Source: Sparassis latifolia (Eukaryota > Basidiomycota > Agaricomycetes > Polyporales > Sparassidaceae). From it: a stretch of DNA of 64,000 nucleotides. Every line of letters starts with the position of its first letter. Position 1 is the first letter of the stretch. This document shows, in pieces, positions 34,761 through 45,460 of this stretch. The translations under genes were made by a program, and so were the position numbers. The stretch covers positions 2,232,001 through 2,296,000 of the forward strand of contig CM031563.1 of NCBI GenBank assembly GCA_018466975.1, in the 5' to 3' direction. A model generated the notes under the pieces. That model was given only the letters and a program-made list of their open reading frames with translations, was not told the DNA's origin and ran no database searches.

Positions 34761-35686
34761 CGGTGATCTGGAGTTTGGCTCTTGGACCGCAGACAGCACC
34801 AGACACAGCTTTTCTCTTCTGCCGAGCATACGAAACGGAGTCAATTTGGACCCTCATCGTGACGCGTCGCGCTTAGCCCGACTCATCACACACTGACATC
34901 ACAGTACTTTTTTCTACGAGTCTCGGCTGGCTGGCTGTGGCCGCTGCCACCCTATCGCACCTTGATCTCATCCTCAGCATGGCGTCGATACCGCACGCCC
35001 GGGAGAGACTGCCGCATCCCAGGCGACGAATGGACGCCCACTTTGGACATGACTCAAGCTTTGAGTTCTTAACTCAAGAGCGGATGGCCTGGCGAGAGTG
35101 AGTGTCCATTCAATCTTTAATCATAAATTGTCGGCTAGCGACAGAGGCCTCGACAAGCCCGTCGGAGATTCGACATCATTCGCCCTCATTACTGCTCTCT
35201 TCCCAGCTGCGGGAGATTCGCGTCGAACTCGTCCTGGTAGCATCGAAATCAACCTTTTTGAGGTCTTTGTGTTTGGATAGTGCGTCGAATTTTCCGTCAC
35301 GTTCCCATTCGTCACCACAGCCGCCGCGCTCTCTGGACATCCTATTCCTCTGTAATCAGCGATCAAACATGAATTCATGAAACGCGGAAACGAACGAGAA
35401 CCTTACATGCACGCGAGCTACCTCCCAAACCCTTCATTCTGCTTAAGCGATCTGTTATCGCTTTCGTTAGCTGCACCCTCGTGATCCTGTGCTACTGGAG
35501 CACATGCGGAGGTTCAACGCGGCGACGGCGATTAGACTAAGTACGAAACCTTGCAGCCTCATAGCGGCGCAGATATCCCAGTTGAGACCTGCGCCGGCGG
35601 ATGCGAAGTGAAGGCGAAAGCTGGCACGGCATTATTTCCGCCACAGACGAAGCTGCGGGTGGGGAAGTACGAGAGTCATCTGGCTG

Positions 35687-35959
35687 GTGACGACTCAGTC
35701 TTCTCCTGCCGAGTTGCCTGTCCTTGCGCCGCAACTCGGTGGACCCTACACTGGATGCAGCCACTGGTGCGACGAGAGTAATGAATCGAAGACTGACGAT
35801 GAATTTAAACAAGCGGTAGTCGACTGCGTGGGACTTGCAGAAGAGGTTACACGGCTTGATCTGGCAAGTCTTACCCGGTCGTTTTCGTCACTGCTCGCTA
35901 ATGACAGAGGCGTGTCCAGTGCACTCGACGCACATGTGTACTCGGGACGACCCGCGTAG
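35687..35959 (+). CDS. Exon-like open stretch, unknown function
   Basis: The frame reads ELPVLAPQLGGPYTGCSHWC, then DDEFKQAVVDCVGLAEEVTR and LDLASLTRSFSSLLANDRGV to a stop at 35959. The second half has the heptad-like pattern of amphipathic helices and looks like real protein. No splice chain or start is convincing, and I do not recognise a family. Confidence 0.3.
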   Translation: MTTQSSPAELPVLAPQLGGPYTGCSHWCDESNESKTDDEFKQAVVDCVGLAEEVTRLDLASLTRSFSSLLANDRGVSSALDAHVYSGRPA

Positions 35960-36319
35960 GTGTTCGTGGTTCTGCTGTAGATATTGTCTCAGCTACACTC
36001 CCCCGTTAACAGAGGACAAAACACGACGCGAGGAATGCACATCTCGCACTGGACGTACTTCGCGCGCCACTCCGAGCAGAAGTGTTGGATAGTGTGCTCG
36101 TCCTGGTCACTTTGAAGTCACAGAAAGGATCAACTCATATCGCTCGCGCACCAAACCCACCTTCCTATCTCCTGTAAAACGACACAGGGAACTACCGGCT
36201 GCAGTGTACCTCGCCGCCGCGGCCCGTTGCAGGTGGCGGGGGATATGTATGAGCGCCGCTTCTGAATTGGCGACCCGGAGGTCAGTCCGATAAGGGAAGT
36301 TATGAGTGCATTACACGCT

Positions 36320-36407
36320 GTTCACATTGGGTTGTGAAGCCAGTCTGGAATGCCACACTGGGTGTGGTATGTTCACATTGGGTTGTGAAGCCAGTCTGGA
36401 ATGCCAC
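36320..36407 (+). repeat. 37 bp direct repeat, two copies 51 bp apart
   Basis: The sequence starting gttcacattgggttgtgaag and ending gtctggaatgccac occurs identically at 36320-36356 and 36371-36407, separated by 14 bp that includes actgggtgtgg. Perfect identity points to a recent tandem duplication. Confidence 0.9.
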
Positions 36408-37812
36408 CGTAAACGGTTGTTCGACGAATATATGCCAACTGCGAAGAGTGCGTACTTTTACTGTCTTCTCGAGTGATAGCGTAATCAGTGACCAATTAGA
36501 TGTTCGAGTAGGCGATGAGTGAGTCGAATTACAACGTCGCACGATCTGAGAAAAATGTGATCATATTATTTGAGGGAATGCAGGATGACATACCGGGCGG
36601 CGGTGAGTTGTGGCACGAGTCTTGGCCGTGTTTACATGCGTGGGTCATAGTTCCATTCCGCGCCATAAGCTCCAACAGGCTGTTGTCGTGATTGGGATGC
36701 ATGCCAGCTGACGGATAAGAAACTCGCGCGCTCACACTCGCGAATGCATAGAACAGCAGTATTGAAGGAGCGATGCCCTTATTTATTCACACTTTGATGC
36801 TCGAAAGCCAGATGTCTTTGCGGATGGGACGGAGGAATACACACCCAGGCATGGAGGTCGAGCCGGAAGCCGCACAAATATTACGGTCATGTAACGTGGG
36901 CGAGCAGGTCAAGAACGTGCATGGCTCTGGATGTAAAGATATACGTGAGTTCTCGAGAGTTTTCAGGATGTATCGACGAACACTGATGATGGAGATCGAC
37001 GAGAGCCCCTCAGAGCATTGCACGGTGTCCTCTGGGGAGCATCGGGTTTCGTCGATCTGACAGGAAAGTCCGCGAGTAATCGAGCATGCGCCGCATTACT
37101 CGCACCGTACCGATGGTGAGAGCAGATAATAAATAATGACGGGAATAGTGGAGGATGCTCGAACGTTCTTCTCAGTGAATGCCTTCCACGGCAAGTACTT
37201 CGAGAACAACTCCCGGAATTATTCCCCTTCCGCCTATTCTCCGCTGGCAACCTCTCCCAATGCATGTGACGAGCAATTTGTGCGTCCTCAAAAGGCGATT
37301 ATCCGATTCAAGAGGAGCAATCTTGAACGTTCTGGAGGTTGGGGGTAGGTACATCCAGAATGTCGATCCTGCGGACGGGACACACGGAGCTGAGAACATG
37401 CACATGGTAGCGGGTCCACGAGCAGTGCCAAGGCAACCGCTAGAACATGACAGAACGCACCACATCATCGCCCTTCACGTCCAGCGGACGGTGAGAGAAT
37501 GGTTAGAGCAGATAGTCCACTCACCTCTCCAGATTTTGGGGTCCCAGCAGCGGGCACTCGCGAACAGCTTGAACAACGTCGATGCAGAGTGCGACGGTGG
37601 ACAAGTGACGATCGGTGGATCCCGAGGATCGTGACCTAAGGAGATGGAGGGAATGATGCGAGGGATGGTGTGGACTAGTACTGTGAAGCCTTGATGAAGT
37701 GGGCCCACCGGTACAGTACGCATTCGTTCAGAGTGTAGTAACTTAAGATCTACGCGACGCTGCGACGCGTCTCGTCACGACACACACACGCGTCATACAA
37801 GAGTAGCCTTAC
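36408..37812. other. Stretch without a supported gene
   Basis: Long overlapping frames on both strands at 36773-37060 and 37172-37723 (for example 151 codons at 37179-37634 +, 98 codons at 37172-37468 -). None shows a domain I know and each competes with an equally plausible frame on the other strand. Confidence 0.4.
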
Positions 37813-38349
37813 TTCTTCGGCTTATTTGGCTCTATTTGGCAGTGGCGAAGGCTTTAGAAGAAGGTGCCGCATTGATTATGCGTCTATATAGAATTAACAT
37901 AGAATAGTCTCCATGGTACTATGGCTCAGTTGATTTGGACTTGTCTTGTATATTGTATCCGATAAGCCTGCGTTCGACTCCTATGGTGTGCATTTTTTTC
38001 CGGTGCATTTTTCTCCGACTCTCTAGTGCAGCCATCTTCTTACTATGTTTTGATCATCCTTTTTAGAAGTTTTTTTCCCCTTCAATTCTGGAATGTTTAG
38101 CCACTATTCTACTAAGTAATACTCTTTTACTTCTTACTATTAATACACTCACTGGTGCTCAATGTCACCAGTAGAAAAGATTACTATTTACTCCCAGTCA
38201 TCCCTATTTTCCATTAACAACAGCCTAGCAGAGCAGCCCGTGCTAAATAGAACTTTGAGCACTTGAAAGAAAGGTTTGTTCTTACTGACTTGCCGGAAAT
38301 GGCAGGCAGGATTTGCCGGGAGCCAAACAGAGTCAAATAGGCCGAAGAA
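37813..38349. mobile_element. Non-autonomous DNA element with about 29 bp imperfect terminal inverted repeats
   Basis: The left end ttcttcggcttatttggctc (37813 onward) matches the reverse complement of the right end (38321-38349, agccaaacagagtcaaatag then gccgaagaa) at about 25 of 29 positions. A TTA lies one base outside the left end and directly outside the right end, a possible target duplication of the kind made by PIF/Harbinger elements. The 537 bp interior is T-rich with no ORF. It includes a tRNA-like segment at 37922-37999: an A-box-like tggctcagttg, a B-box-like gcgttcgactcc 48 bp later, then a run of seven T. Confidence 0.5.
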
Positions 38350-40504
38350 TTAAGGCTATCCGTCAGTAGTACAACGTGACCGGCCTGTCGATGGACGTCG
38401 ATTCGTGGAATATTTGTTCTTGCTGACCACCAAATCTTCGACGGCGCGATTGCAGTCCATGAAGTCGAGTTGAGTCATCGTTTCGAGCGCAGCGGGCATG
38501 GTGAGAGTCAGCGTCGAATCTTTGGTTGGCTGATCGAGAGGTCCAGAAGCTCCGCCGAAGATGTTCCCACCGTTCACTTCCACCGTTTCTACGTCCCCTT
38601 TAGTCGTAGGACCCCCCGCGCTTGTATCTCTTCATATGCTGCCATCACGCCCAACTCCTTGGGGTTATCTACGACTAATGCAATTGGGGAGTCGCTGACG
38701 GAGATTTCACGGGCGTGACCAATTCCCTTGTGTACAGGATCGACGTATCCGTCTTAACTAATGACCTGCCCAGGTTTGATATTAAATATTTGACCATTTG
38801 CTGAGCCATGAAGTCTTCTAGATCCATCGCCTTTTAGGTGGCTCGTGGACTTACACGCCGCATTCCCTGTCCTTGCTGTATATGCCTCTCCGTCCCTTGT
38901 GCTACGGTGCAATCCACTCCGCTTCTACCACCACCCATCTAACCCGAACTGCGAAGACGATACAGCACCGCACTCTGACTGGGTCTGACTATTCCTCGCT
39001 TTTCAGCATGCTACCACATCCGCCAGCTGCACTCTCGCTATCTTGCGCTACTACTGGCGACACACGGGGAAGTCCAGCTCGCCGACACCAACGATACTCT
39101 AATCCAATCTCAGTAATGTCAGCAGCTTGCTACATCCAGTGGCTGACCCCCAACCGGAACCCCTTCCGTGGATGCGAGGTTGAGGAAACTGAAGGACTCC
39201 GTGTTCAGCAAGACTTTGCTTTTTTCGGCCCATATATACTAAGGTGCAGATGTGGGAGGTCGATCAGACCGAGCGCTGGGAAGAGTGGGGCTAAAGACTG
39301 CGATCGTCCCTCATCTTGCGGTGGCTCGTCGTGCCCCTGCGCTACTCGCGATGAAGATTGGCAGAACGGGAAGATGCATAGCGAAATTGAAAAAACGGTA
39401 CCCAAGTTTGGCAAAATAGGCAATTACGTGGGACCCGGGTATGAAATCCTAACTATACAGGTTGTCATCACCGTTGGCCAGCCAATAACATCCAGTCTGC
39501 AAGGTACGAGGCGTCCAGCCTACTCGATGCGCCCGTGTGCAATCCTGACCTGTGCAGGGATATGCAGTTATCCCGCGTTAGGTTTTATTTTGACGACCCG
39601 TGCTAATATTCCGCGTTCACAAGCCATTCGTCGACCAAACGCCGCGTACTCTAAGTTCAGTAAATCATGGGCTACGCTCGGACTTCTGCGACACGGAGTT
39701 CATTGTAATACGCCGTCCGGACACTGACAAAATATGGCGCGACGGTGTACACTGTGACGCATGGCCAGGACATGCACGTCCGCGCTGGACAAGCTTTGCG
39801 TGCCATGACGAGCAAAAGCAGATAACGCGGCGGAGAGCCCGCTCATGCTGGCCAACCGTGACCGCCTAGAATTCAATACGGCCGTCAAAATGCCCCTCCT
39901 GCTGGGCTTCCCCTCCATGTGAAAAATCATTACAAGACCCCATGGCGGTTCACCTCGCGGCGGGTTCGCCTCTCGTCTTCGCTCGTGATGGCAACCCGGA
40001 CCTTTGTACGTTGAGGAGTTATATGATCAATAAATGGCAGACCCCATAGTCTCACTGTACACCTTGATAATTTGGTTGTCATTGGCAAAACCCAAAAGTT
40101 CGAACGAGTGACGAACGAGTTCGGATGCAGCGTCGCGCGAACACGAACATGCCCGCATGGAGATGAAATTGGACGAGCAGGAGACTGCGGCCGACGGTCG
40201 AGAAGTCATCTTACATGCAGCTAAGGCACTACACTTTTTTTAATCTAGGCCATATCCCGAACTTGGAGTTCTTGCTCCCCGACCCACCCGGAGGCAGCGA
40301 CGGTAGAATGCGCCGACGCAAACTCTTACATTACCTGTCGGCGGATTGGCATCTAGTCACGATACGATTGGCTGGCCGGATCTTCGGTGACTGCGGCGGG
40401 AGATGGCGAAGAGGAGCGAGCTGCTGTGGGGCAAACATTGATTGGCTCGAAGAGGTCATCTTATTTTATTTGTACAAGTGCGAGTCCACATTACTAGGTT
40501 CGCC
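38350..40504. other. Stretch without a supported gene; a long ORF at 38882-39727 (+)
   Basis: A 281-codon plus frame begins at ATG 38882 and contains Cys/Arg/Ser-rich sequence (LRCRCGRSIRPSAGKSG, SSCGGSSCPCATRDEDW) but no recognised domain. Composition changes along its length as if it crossed unrelated segments. I treat it as a chance frame at low confidence of being a gene. ORFs at 39600-39930 on both strands overlap. Confidence 0.35.
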
Positions 40505-40574
40505 GAGGCCTGTCATTAGACATTCCTAAGCCCACTGGGGCGAAGGCGGATATCATATTGTAAACATTGTAAAC
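40505..40574 (+). repeat. Dispersed repeat fragment, partner of 59949-60019 (inverted)
   Basis: The segment gaggcctgtcattagac...taagcccactggggcgaaggcg...atatcatattgtaaacattgtaaac recurs in reverse complement at 59949-60019 with only a few differences. Its flanks diverge on both sides within about 20 bp. The partner lies 0.17 kb beyond the right end of interspersed repeat copy B. Confidence 0.8.
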
Positions 40575-42407
40575 GTGTGAGAAAAAAGTGATCGATTGGA
40601 CTAAGATACCTGTCAAAAACTTCGGGATGACATAGCTAGCTTGACTTCGAAAGGTGAATGTAATAACTAATCAAGCATTTCGTTGTCTTGCGGACGTGAA
40701 GGACGAACCGACGTGCATTTTGCTAATCAATTAAGCATGGTCCACGAGTGGCTCGTGTCAGACTTGCTGCCACTCATGTTGAAAAGTCGCACTCCCGACC
40801 CCAGGCGCTCTGCTCGCGGGATCGACATTCCGGATGTACCTACCTACGCGATGCATGGTTTCGGACTTGCAGACAGCCGCCCTTCGAGGTCACACGATGT
40901 TGTCGTCGCCTACCTCCCAAGTCCCGAGGGGACAGCAGCGAAAAGTAAGCGGAAATTTATGCAGGCTGTTCTCGGAATGCTCCTCGTGGACTACGCCAAG
41001 TACAATATGAACCAAGTTGAACCCTTATTCAGCGAATCTCTTGGGCGAATCTCGTGCAAGGGGTACATTCTACGAATCATGATATTCTTTTTCGTGCGAC
41101 TGACGCACTTGCATGCAGAATCCTGAATGTTATAAAAGGTATCATTATTAAATATGCTCACTCTATGTTGACGGTTCTGTGCACCGAACGCGTAGGAAGT
41201 GACGCAGGACCTGATGGAGATGAGAACCCTGGACCGGGATCACTAAATTCTGCAACCTTGTGAGTAGAAGAGAGATCTCAAGAACAAAGGAGTTCTAGAC
41301 GTCCAAGACCTTGACCGCGGTCAGTAAAAAAACATAAGGCTCATGAAAGCCTTCAATTCTAACCACAGAAGCGTCCTCAGTGGCGGTAGTACTGGTAGTC
41401 AAATGGCCACATAGGACCGGACTCAGCTGTCAATACTCGTTGACGGAAAGCTGAAGTTCAGACTGTACAACTACATACAACAACAAAAAAATCAGTCAGC
41501 AACAGTGGGCGGCATTTGACTCACGAAGAAGTAAAATTCGTTCGACAACTTTCGGTATATTCGAGTCGACCGAAAGTCGAGCCGCGATTGAGCGCTAGCA
41601 ATCGAGTTGAACCAGGAACTGAAATTCGGTCAAAAAGTCTTGGAGCTGAAGCTTGAAGGTCGGCTTTCGCCGGACTTCGGGGAAGGCCGACAAAGCGAAC
41701 TCAACTTTGCTGGATACCATCCATCCTCTTGTCTCACTATGCCGCCGCTGAGCCGTGAAGCCGAACGTGTCTTTGGAGAGTCGTGCGTAGCGTCCTGGCC
41801 AATTGCCAAGGAGTGTGGCGCCGATTCCTTCGACAGCGTACCGTGCGTAACGCTGCGGTTATGCAAGAACTTCAACATATCCCTCCTACGACCTCGAGTC
41901 CCTTACGCAGCTTCACGAATACAACACCCTTCTGTTTCGAGAAATTTGAGATGCTATGCGATTACCTGTTGGTTTCGGTTTCAAAGCGAGTCGGTGCGTG
42001 TCTTTTTCCTATTCACCATAGAAAGCGCCCAATAGAAACGCGTCCTGAGAAGGAATCTGTGCGTCTGGAGCCTCATTCCCCGTACATATTCCCTTCAGCA
42101 CTCGAGGGTCGTCATTAGGGCGCAACTTATGCACTATATCGAGTTCGTACATCTTGTTTTACTCGAAGCACACTGATGGACATGTTTGCAATTGGCCAGT
42201 TCTGCAACTGAACCGCGTTCTTCCTGGACCTTGTGAGTACTGGAACGAACGAGGCGATAACGCTTTAACATCAGAAGTGGATGTATCATGAGGATCCTTT
42301 GGCTCCTGGATTGTGACTTCCGTAAGTACCTTGCTGGATTGCCTTTGGTGCTGTCTCCATACCGGATCAGGAAGCGAATACTAATCAAGAGGATTCTCTG
42401 GTTTTAG
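40575..42407. other. Stretch without a supported gene
   Basis: The 147-codon plus frame at 40683-41126 includes SHDVVVAYLPSPEGTAAKSK and FMQAVLGMLLVDYAKYNMNQ, which looks protein-like. No homology is recognised. Frames at 41607-42118 (+) and 41630-41878 (-) compete. I looked here for the missing N-terminal phosphodiesterase domain of the following MCD4 fragment and did not find it. Confidence 0.35.
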
Positions 42408-44243
42408 ATTTGACGGCTGCTCACTTTCTGCTTGGCTCTTGGTTTTTGTTTGTCCTACAGCGTTCGCTGTGGTCGGTTTACCTCTGCATATGTTTCCCAC
42501 GTTATTTCTGGTATCAGATACTTCGAGCTAGGACCCAGGTCCCGCGTGTTCTTTCGACAAGAAACATGCTGAATTCTATGGTCATCAAACCTATTTTCAG
42601 CGGTGTTGTGGTCGTGGCGGCGTCGCAGGATATGGTGGTATGTTATCCCTAGTGATGCCACGAATGAAATCTGACGAGATTGCTGGATGGGGTATACTCA
42701 TTGTTCAGTGTGGAGTGCAGGGTTCGCAGCGATGGGAATTATCTTGCCTTTAGCTTTCTGGCGAAGAGGCATTCGCCGGGAAAACATTTTGCTATACCTA
42801 TCGTGGTCGGCTGCTTGCTTGACCACTATTACTGTGTTTCCTCTTCTTGGAGTGGATAAACGCGAGAATTTGTCTGCCATGTACGTCTCCACTGGTCATT
42901 CTCCCTTTTTTTCTGATGGTTTCATCTTCGTGGGTTTCATCTTCGTGCAGAGTATCAGGTGGCCTATGCATGCTGGCAGCGGACATTGTTGGGAGAATAA
43001 TGATACCCATTCAGAAGGTAGAAGATAGACGTCCGTTCAGAAGCATCATAATTTTCCAGGTATGGTGACCATTTGCACATTTATGGGGCGTTCATGACAC
43101 GGCCTCGTAGCGCCTCTTCATAATTGCGAGTATGATTATCACTGCTAGCTCCGCCTCAAACCTTCGTGCAAAGTCAGGGTTGCCTCCTCTCAATCAGATT
43201 TCTGGGTTTCTGGGTGGCTTATGTTCGGTGAGTGCTCCGGCCATGCATTTAGGAAATTGTTTGATTTATGCTCGGAGCAGTAGTAGCATCAGACTTTCTC
43301 TTCACTCGACTGGCCCAAAACTATCAGAATCCTGTCGCCATAATTCTGATGTTCTTCCTGGCTTTCTCCGTTTGTTTCGTGATCTTGTCAATCAGCATAG
43401 AGGGACTGTTCTACTGCACATTCTCCGCGACTTTGCTTCTATGGATAGCAGCGGAAGCAGCTGTCCGACAGTCGCACACTGATGCCATTTCCCAGGATGT
43501 GGGTTCCCACTGTCCGCGGGCGGATGATCTGCGAATTGCTGTGTTTTTTTGTTCTTCGTCGAGGTCGAGGTCGCTTTCTTTGGTACCGGGAAGTGAGTAC
43601 ACCATGCTGTTTGTGTTCCAGAATACTATCTGACTTTGACATCGACAGTGTTGCTTCCATATCGTCAGTCTGCTGTTTGCTTCGAAACTCACCGCAATTC
43701 TCCCGCTGATGAGCTGTCCAGGTCACTCTACCTGGAACCTGTATACCGCCTAGTTCCCATGTTCAACCCCTTCCTCATGGCTGTTCTTCTGGTAAGCATT
43801 GCGATGCCTCACGTCATTCTCCTGCTCATCAGGAAACTTTCGACAGATGAAAAATCGTAATCTTACATCATACTGGCGGCTTCATTCCATCTGCTGAACA
43901 CGCTACTTCACTTGCCTCCATTCAGTCTTTTCCTTGTTACATTGACCCTTACGGATGGTACGGTGCTATACTCGTCACGTCCAGCTACTGCTTAGACGCA
44001 TCTGCAGCATTAACTATGACTTTTTTTTCAACGTCACTGTCACCGGTATGAGCCATTATACCGTTCGGCATGGTTGTGCGTCTTAATCGATGATTGACAG
44101 GCTCGTGGTTGGAGATCGGACAGTCGATCAGCTTCTTCTGCATTAACTTGCTGTTCTTGGTTTTGGCCGCCGGCACATGTGCTGTCGGGGAGCTGTTAAT
44201 GGTAGATACTACTTTGCCAGTACCGAAGGAGAAGAACGAATGA
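42408..44243 (+). pseudogene. MCD4: GPI ethanolamine phosphate transferase 1 (MCD4/PIG-N), 5'-truncated C-terminal part
   Basis: A chain of exons encodes the multi-spanning C-terminal domain of Mcd4/PIG-N, the ER enzyme that adds ethanolamine phosphate to the first mannose of GPI anchors. Diagnostic pieces in order: SWSAACLTTITVFPLLGV (near 42800), MIITASSASNLRAKSGLPP (43133), VCFVILSISIEGLFY (43370), VAFFGTGN (43570), YLEPVYRLVPMFNPFLMA (43728), then FFFNVT and GSWLEIGQSISFFCINLLF (44101) to a TGA at 44241-44243. Several GT-AG introns of 45-70 bp separate them. The N-terminal alkaline-phosphatase-like catalytic domain is absent upstream. The VAFFGTGN segment is out of frame with LRIAVFF because a run of seven T (43544-43550) is one base short; a 6 bp gaggtc duplication follows. 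It is almost certainly non-functional. Confidence 0.85.
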
Positions 44244-44249
44244 GATATT

Positions 44250-44846
44250 GGGCCGCGTTGCGGAGCTTTGTGGGGGAAGCCGCCAAGAAGGTGAATTCGT
44301 ACTCAGTTCGTTGTCCTCAGATTACTGAGTTTTTATTAGGGGAATATTGCTGTACCCAGGAGTCGGTGCCGAAACACTTATTCTTTCTTCCACGGATACT
44401 CCGCAGTTTTTGCAGCAACTGAATCATCTAAAATTCACTCTCGCTCAAGCTCGCAGGCTCTCTCGCTACGTTCTCTGATCCATCATCACTAATATCGAGT
44501 GTTTGGCGGAGGCCGAAGCGGTTCCTCCCATCCGTGAACTCGTCTTACCCCTTCATGACTTCAATGCGCTCTGGGACCGAGGATTTCAAGCAGAGACGGT
44601 CAGAAGACAGAGCTGTGAAGGAGTGTGGGTGGCGTAAGGGAATATCTGTTCGAAGAAGATTTGGGGGAGAGCTGGGCGCTATTGCTTCGTGTTCTAAAAT
44701 TCAGGCTCGTCGGAGAAGATGCGGGTTGGGACACTAGATACTGGAAGGTGATCATGGAAGCGCTTGATGAAGACGAACTGAACTCGTTCGCAGCATATTT
44801 ATCTGAATCCTCTCAATTCCGCTACATGTTGCTCCTATGCACCTGA
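44250..44846 (+). pseudogene. Coding-like fragment, unknown gene
   Basis: Two frames carry protein-like sequence: AEAVPPIRELVLPLHDFNAL then WDRGFQAETVRRQSCEGVW near 44500-44635, and REYLFEEDLGESWALLLRVL then WKVIMEALDEDELNSFAAYL from 44636 to a stop at 44846. The frame change and a stop near 44478 suggest decay. It could be an N-terminal part of the helicase fragment that follows, but I cannot show this. Family not recognised. Confidence 0.4.
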
Positions 44847-45119
44847 ATGTCGTCGACTCTGCCCAGCGCACATTACCTACACACGGCTCCTCCTATATAC
44901 ATCACGTCGACATCGATACCTGCCTACGTTCGACTCTCCATCTTGGCTCAAACCTACTACTTGCCTTCGAAGCGAATATGCTTATTGAGCCGAGTGAAGG
45001 CATTTTAATGTCTGTGGTACACTTACTCGAGGAAGGATGGGCAGAAATTGAAGATTACGCTCCCCCAGAGATGTCTGCTGTGTTGCTTACGCCTCAAGTT
45101 GCGGGCACGCTATGAAGTG

Positions 45120-45460
45120 GACCCAATGATGTCTCCCCTGGAACACCTGCGCGCGGCCGAAAGCAGCCGCATGGTCGCTAGCCGGATGGAGGACTTTGAG
45201 GTAGTTTGTCGGAGTGACAAATATGCCTCGATTCTTTTCATTACACGGAAGTTACCTGCGTTCGCTTCCAAAGGTCGTTTTCTCAAGCTTCTGGAGCGCG
45301 ACAAATGCGTTGTCGTGGTGGGAGAAACTGGTCAGCATCTTCAACATACAGATGCGCCGGTTACCGGCATGCATAGCACCGCCGATGCACCATTCGCGAC
45401 CCTCGGGTGCATCACGGAGGGCAGTGGAAGCCTCGTCGCTGTCGTAGAGAGCGGATGTGA
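45120..45460 (+). pseudogene. DEAH-box RNA helicase fragment (motifs I and Ia region)
   Basis: The frame at 45165-45330 reads TRKLPAFASKGRFLKLLERD then KCVVVVGETG. This is the lead-in and Walker A start of DEAH/RHA helicases (LPxxxxRxxxLxxLxxxxxVVVVGETGSGKTTQ). The GSGKTTQ part is missing or split by an intron-like gtcagcatc...acatacag at 45329-45350. Near 45411-45450 a frame reads ASRRAVEASSLS, stop, RADV, a plausible decayed form of motif Ia (QPRRVAAxSLAxRVA). No DEAH, SAT or C-terminal motifs follow. It is a short non-functional fragment, and I cannot assign a specific Prp/DHX paralogue. Confidence 0.5.

Noticed and set aside
37922..37999. Functional tRNA gene
   Set aside because: A- and B-box-like sequences exist, but the acceptor, D and T stems do not pair, so I treat it only as a tRNA-like remnant.
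38882..39727. 281-codon ORF as a gene
   Set aside because: No domain, shifting composition and no supporting signals; kept only as a note in the region entry.
41190..41240. 2A-like peptide (DGDENPGPG) suggesting a non-LTR retrotransposon
   Set aside because: Consensus DxExNPGP is not met exactly, the upstream hydrophobic context is missing, and no endonuclease or reverse transcriptase frame is nearby.
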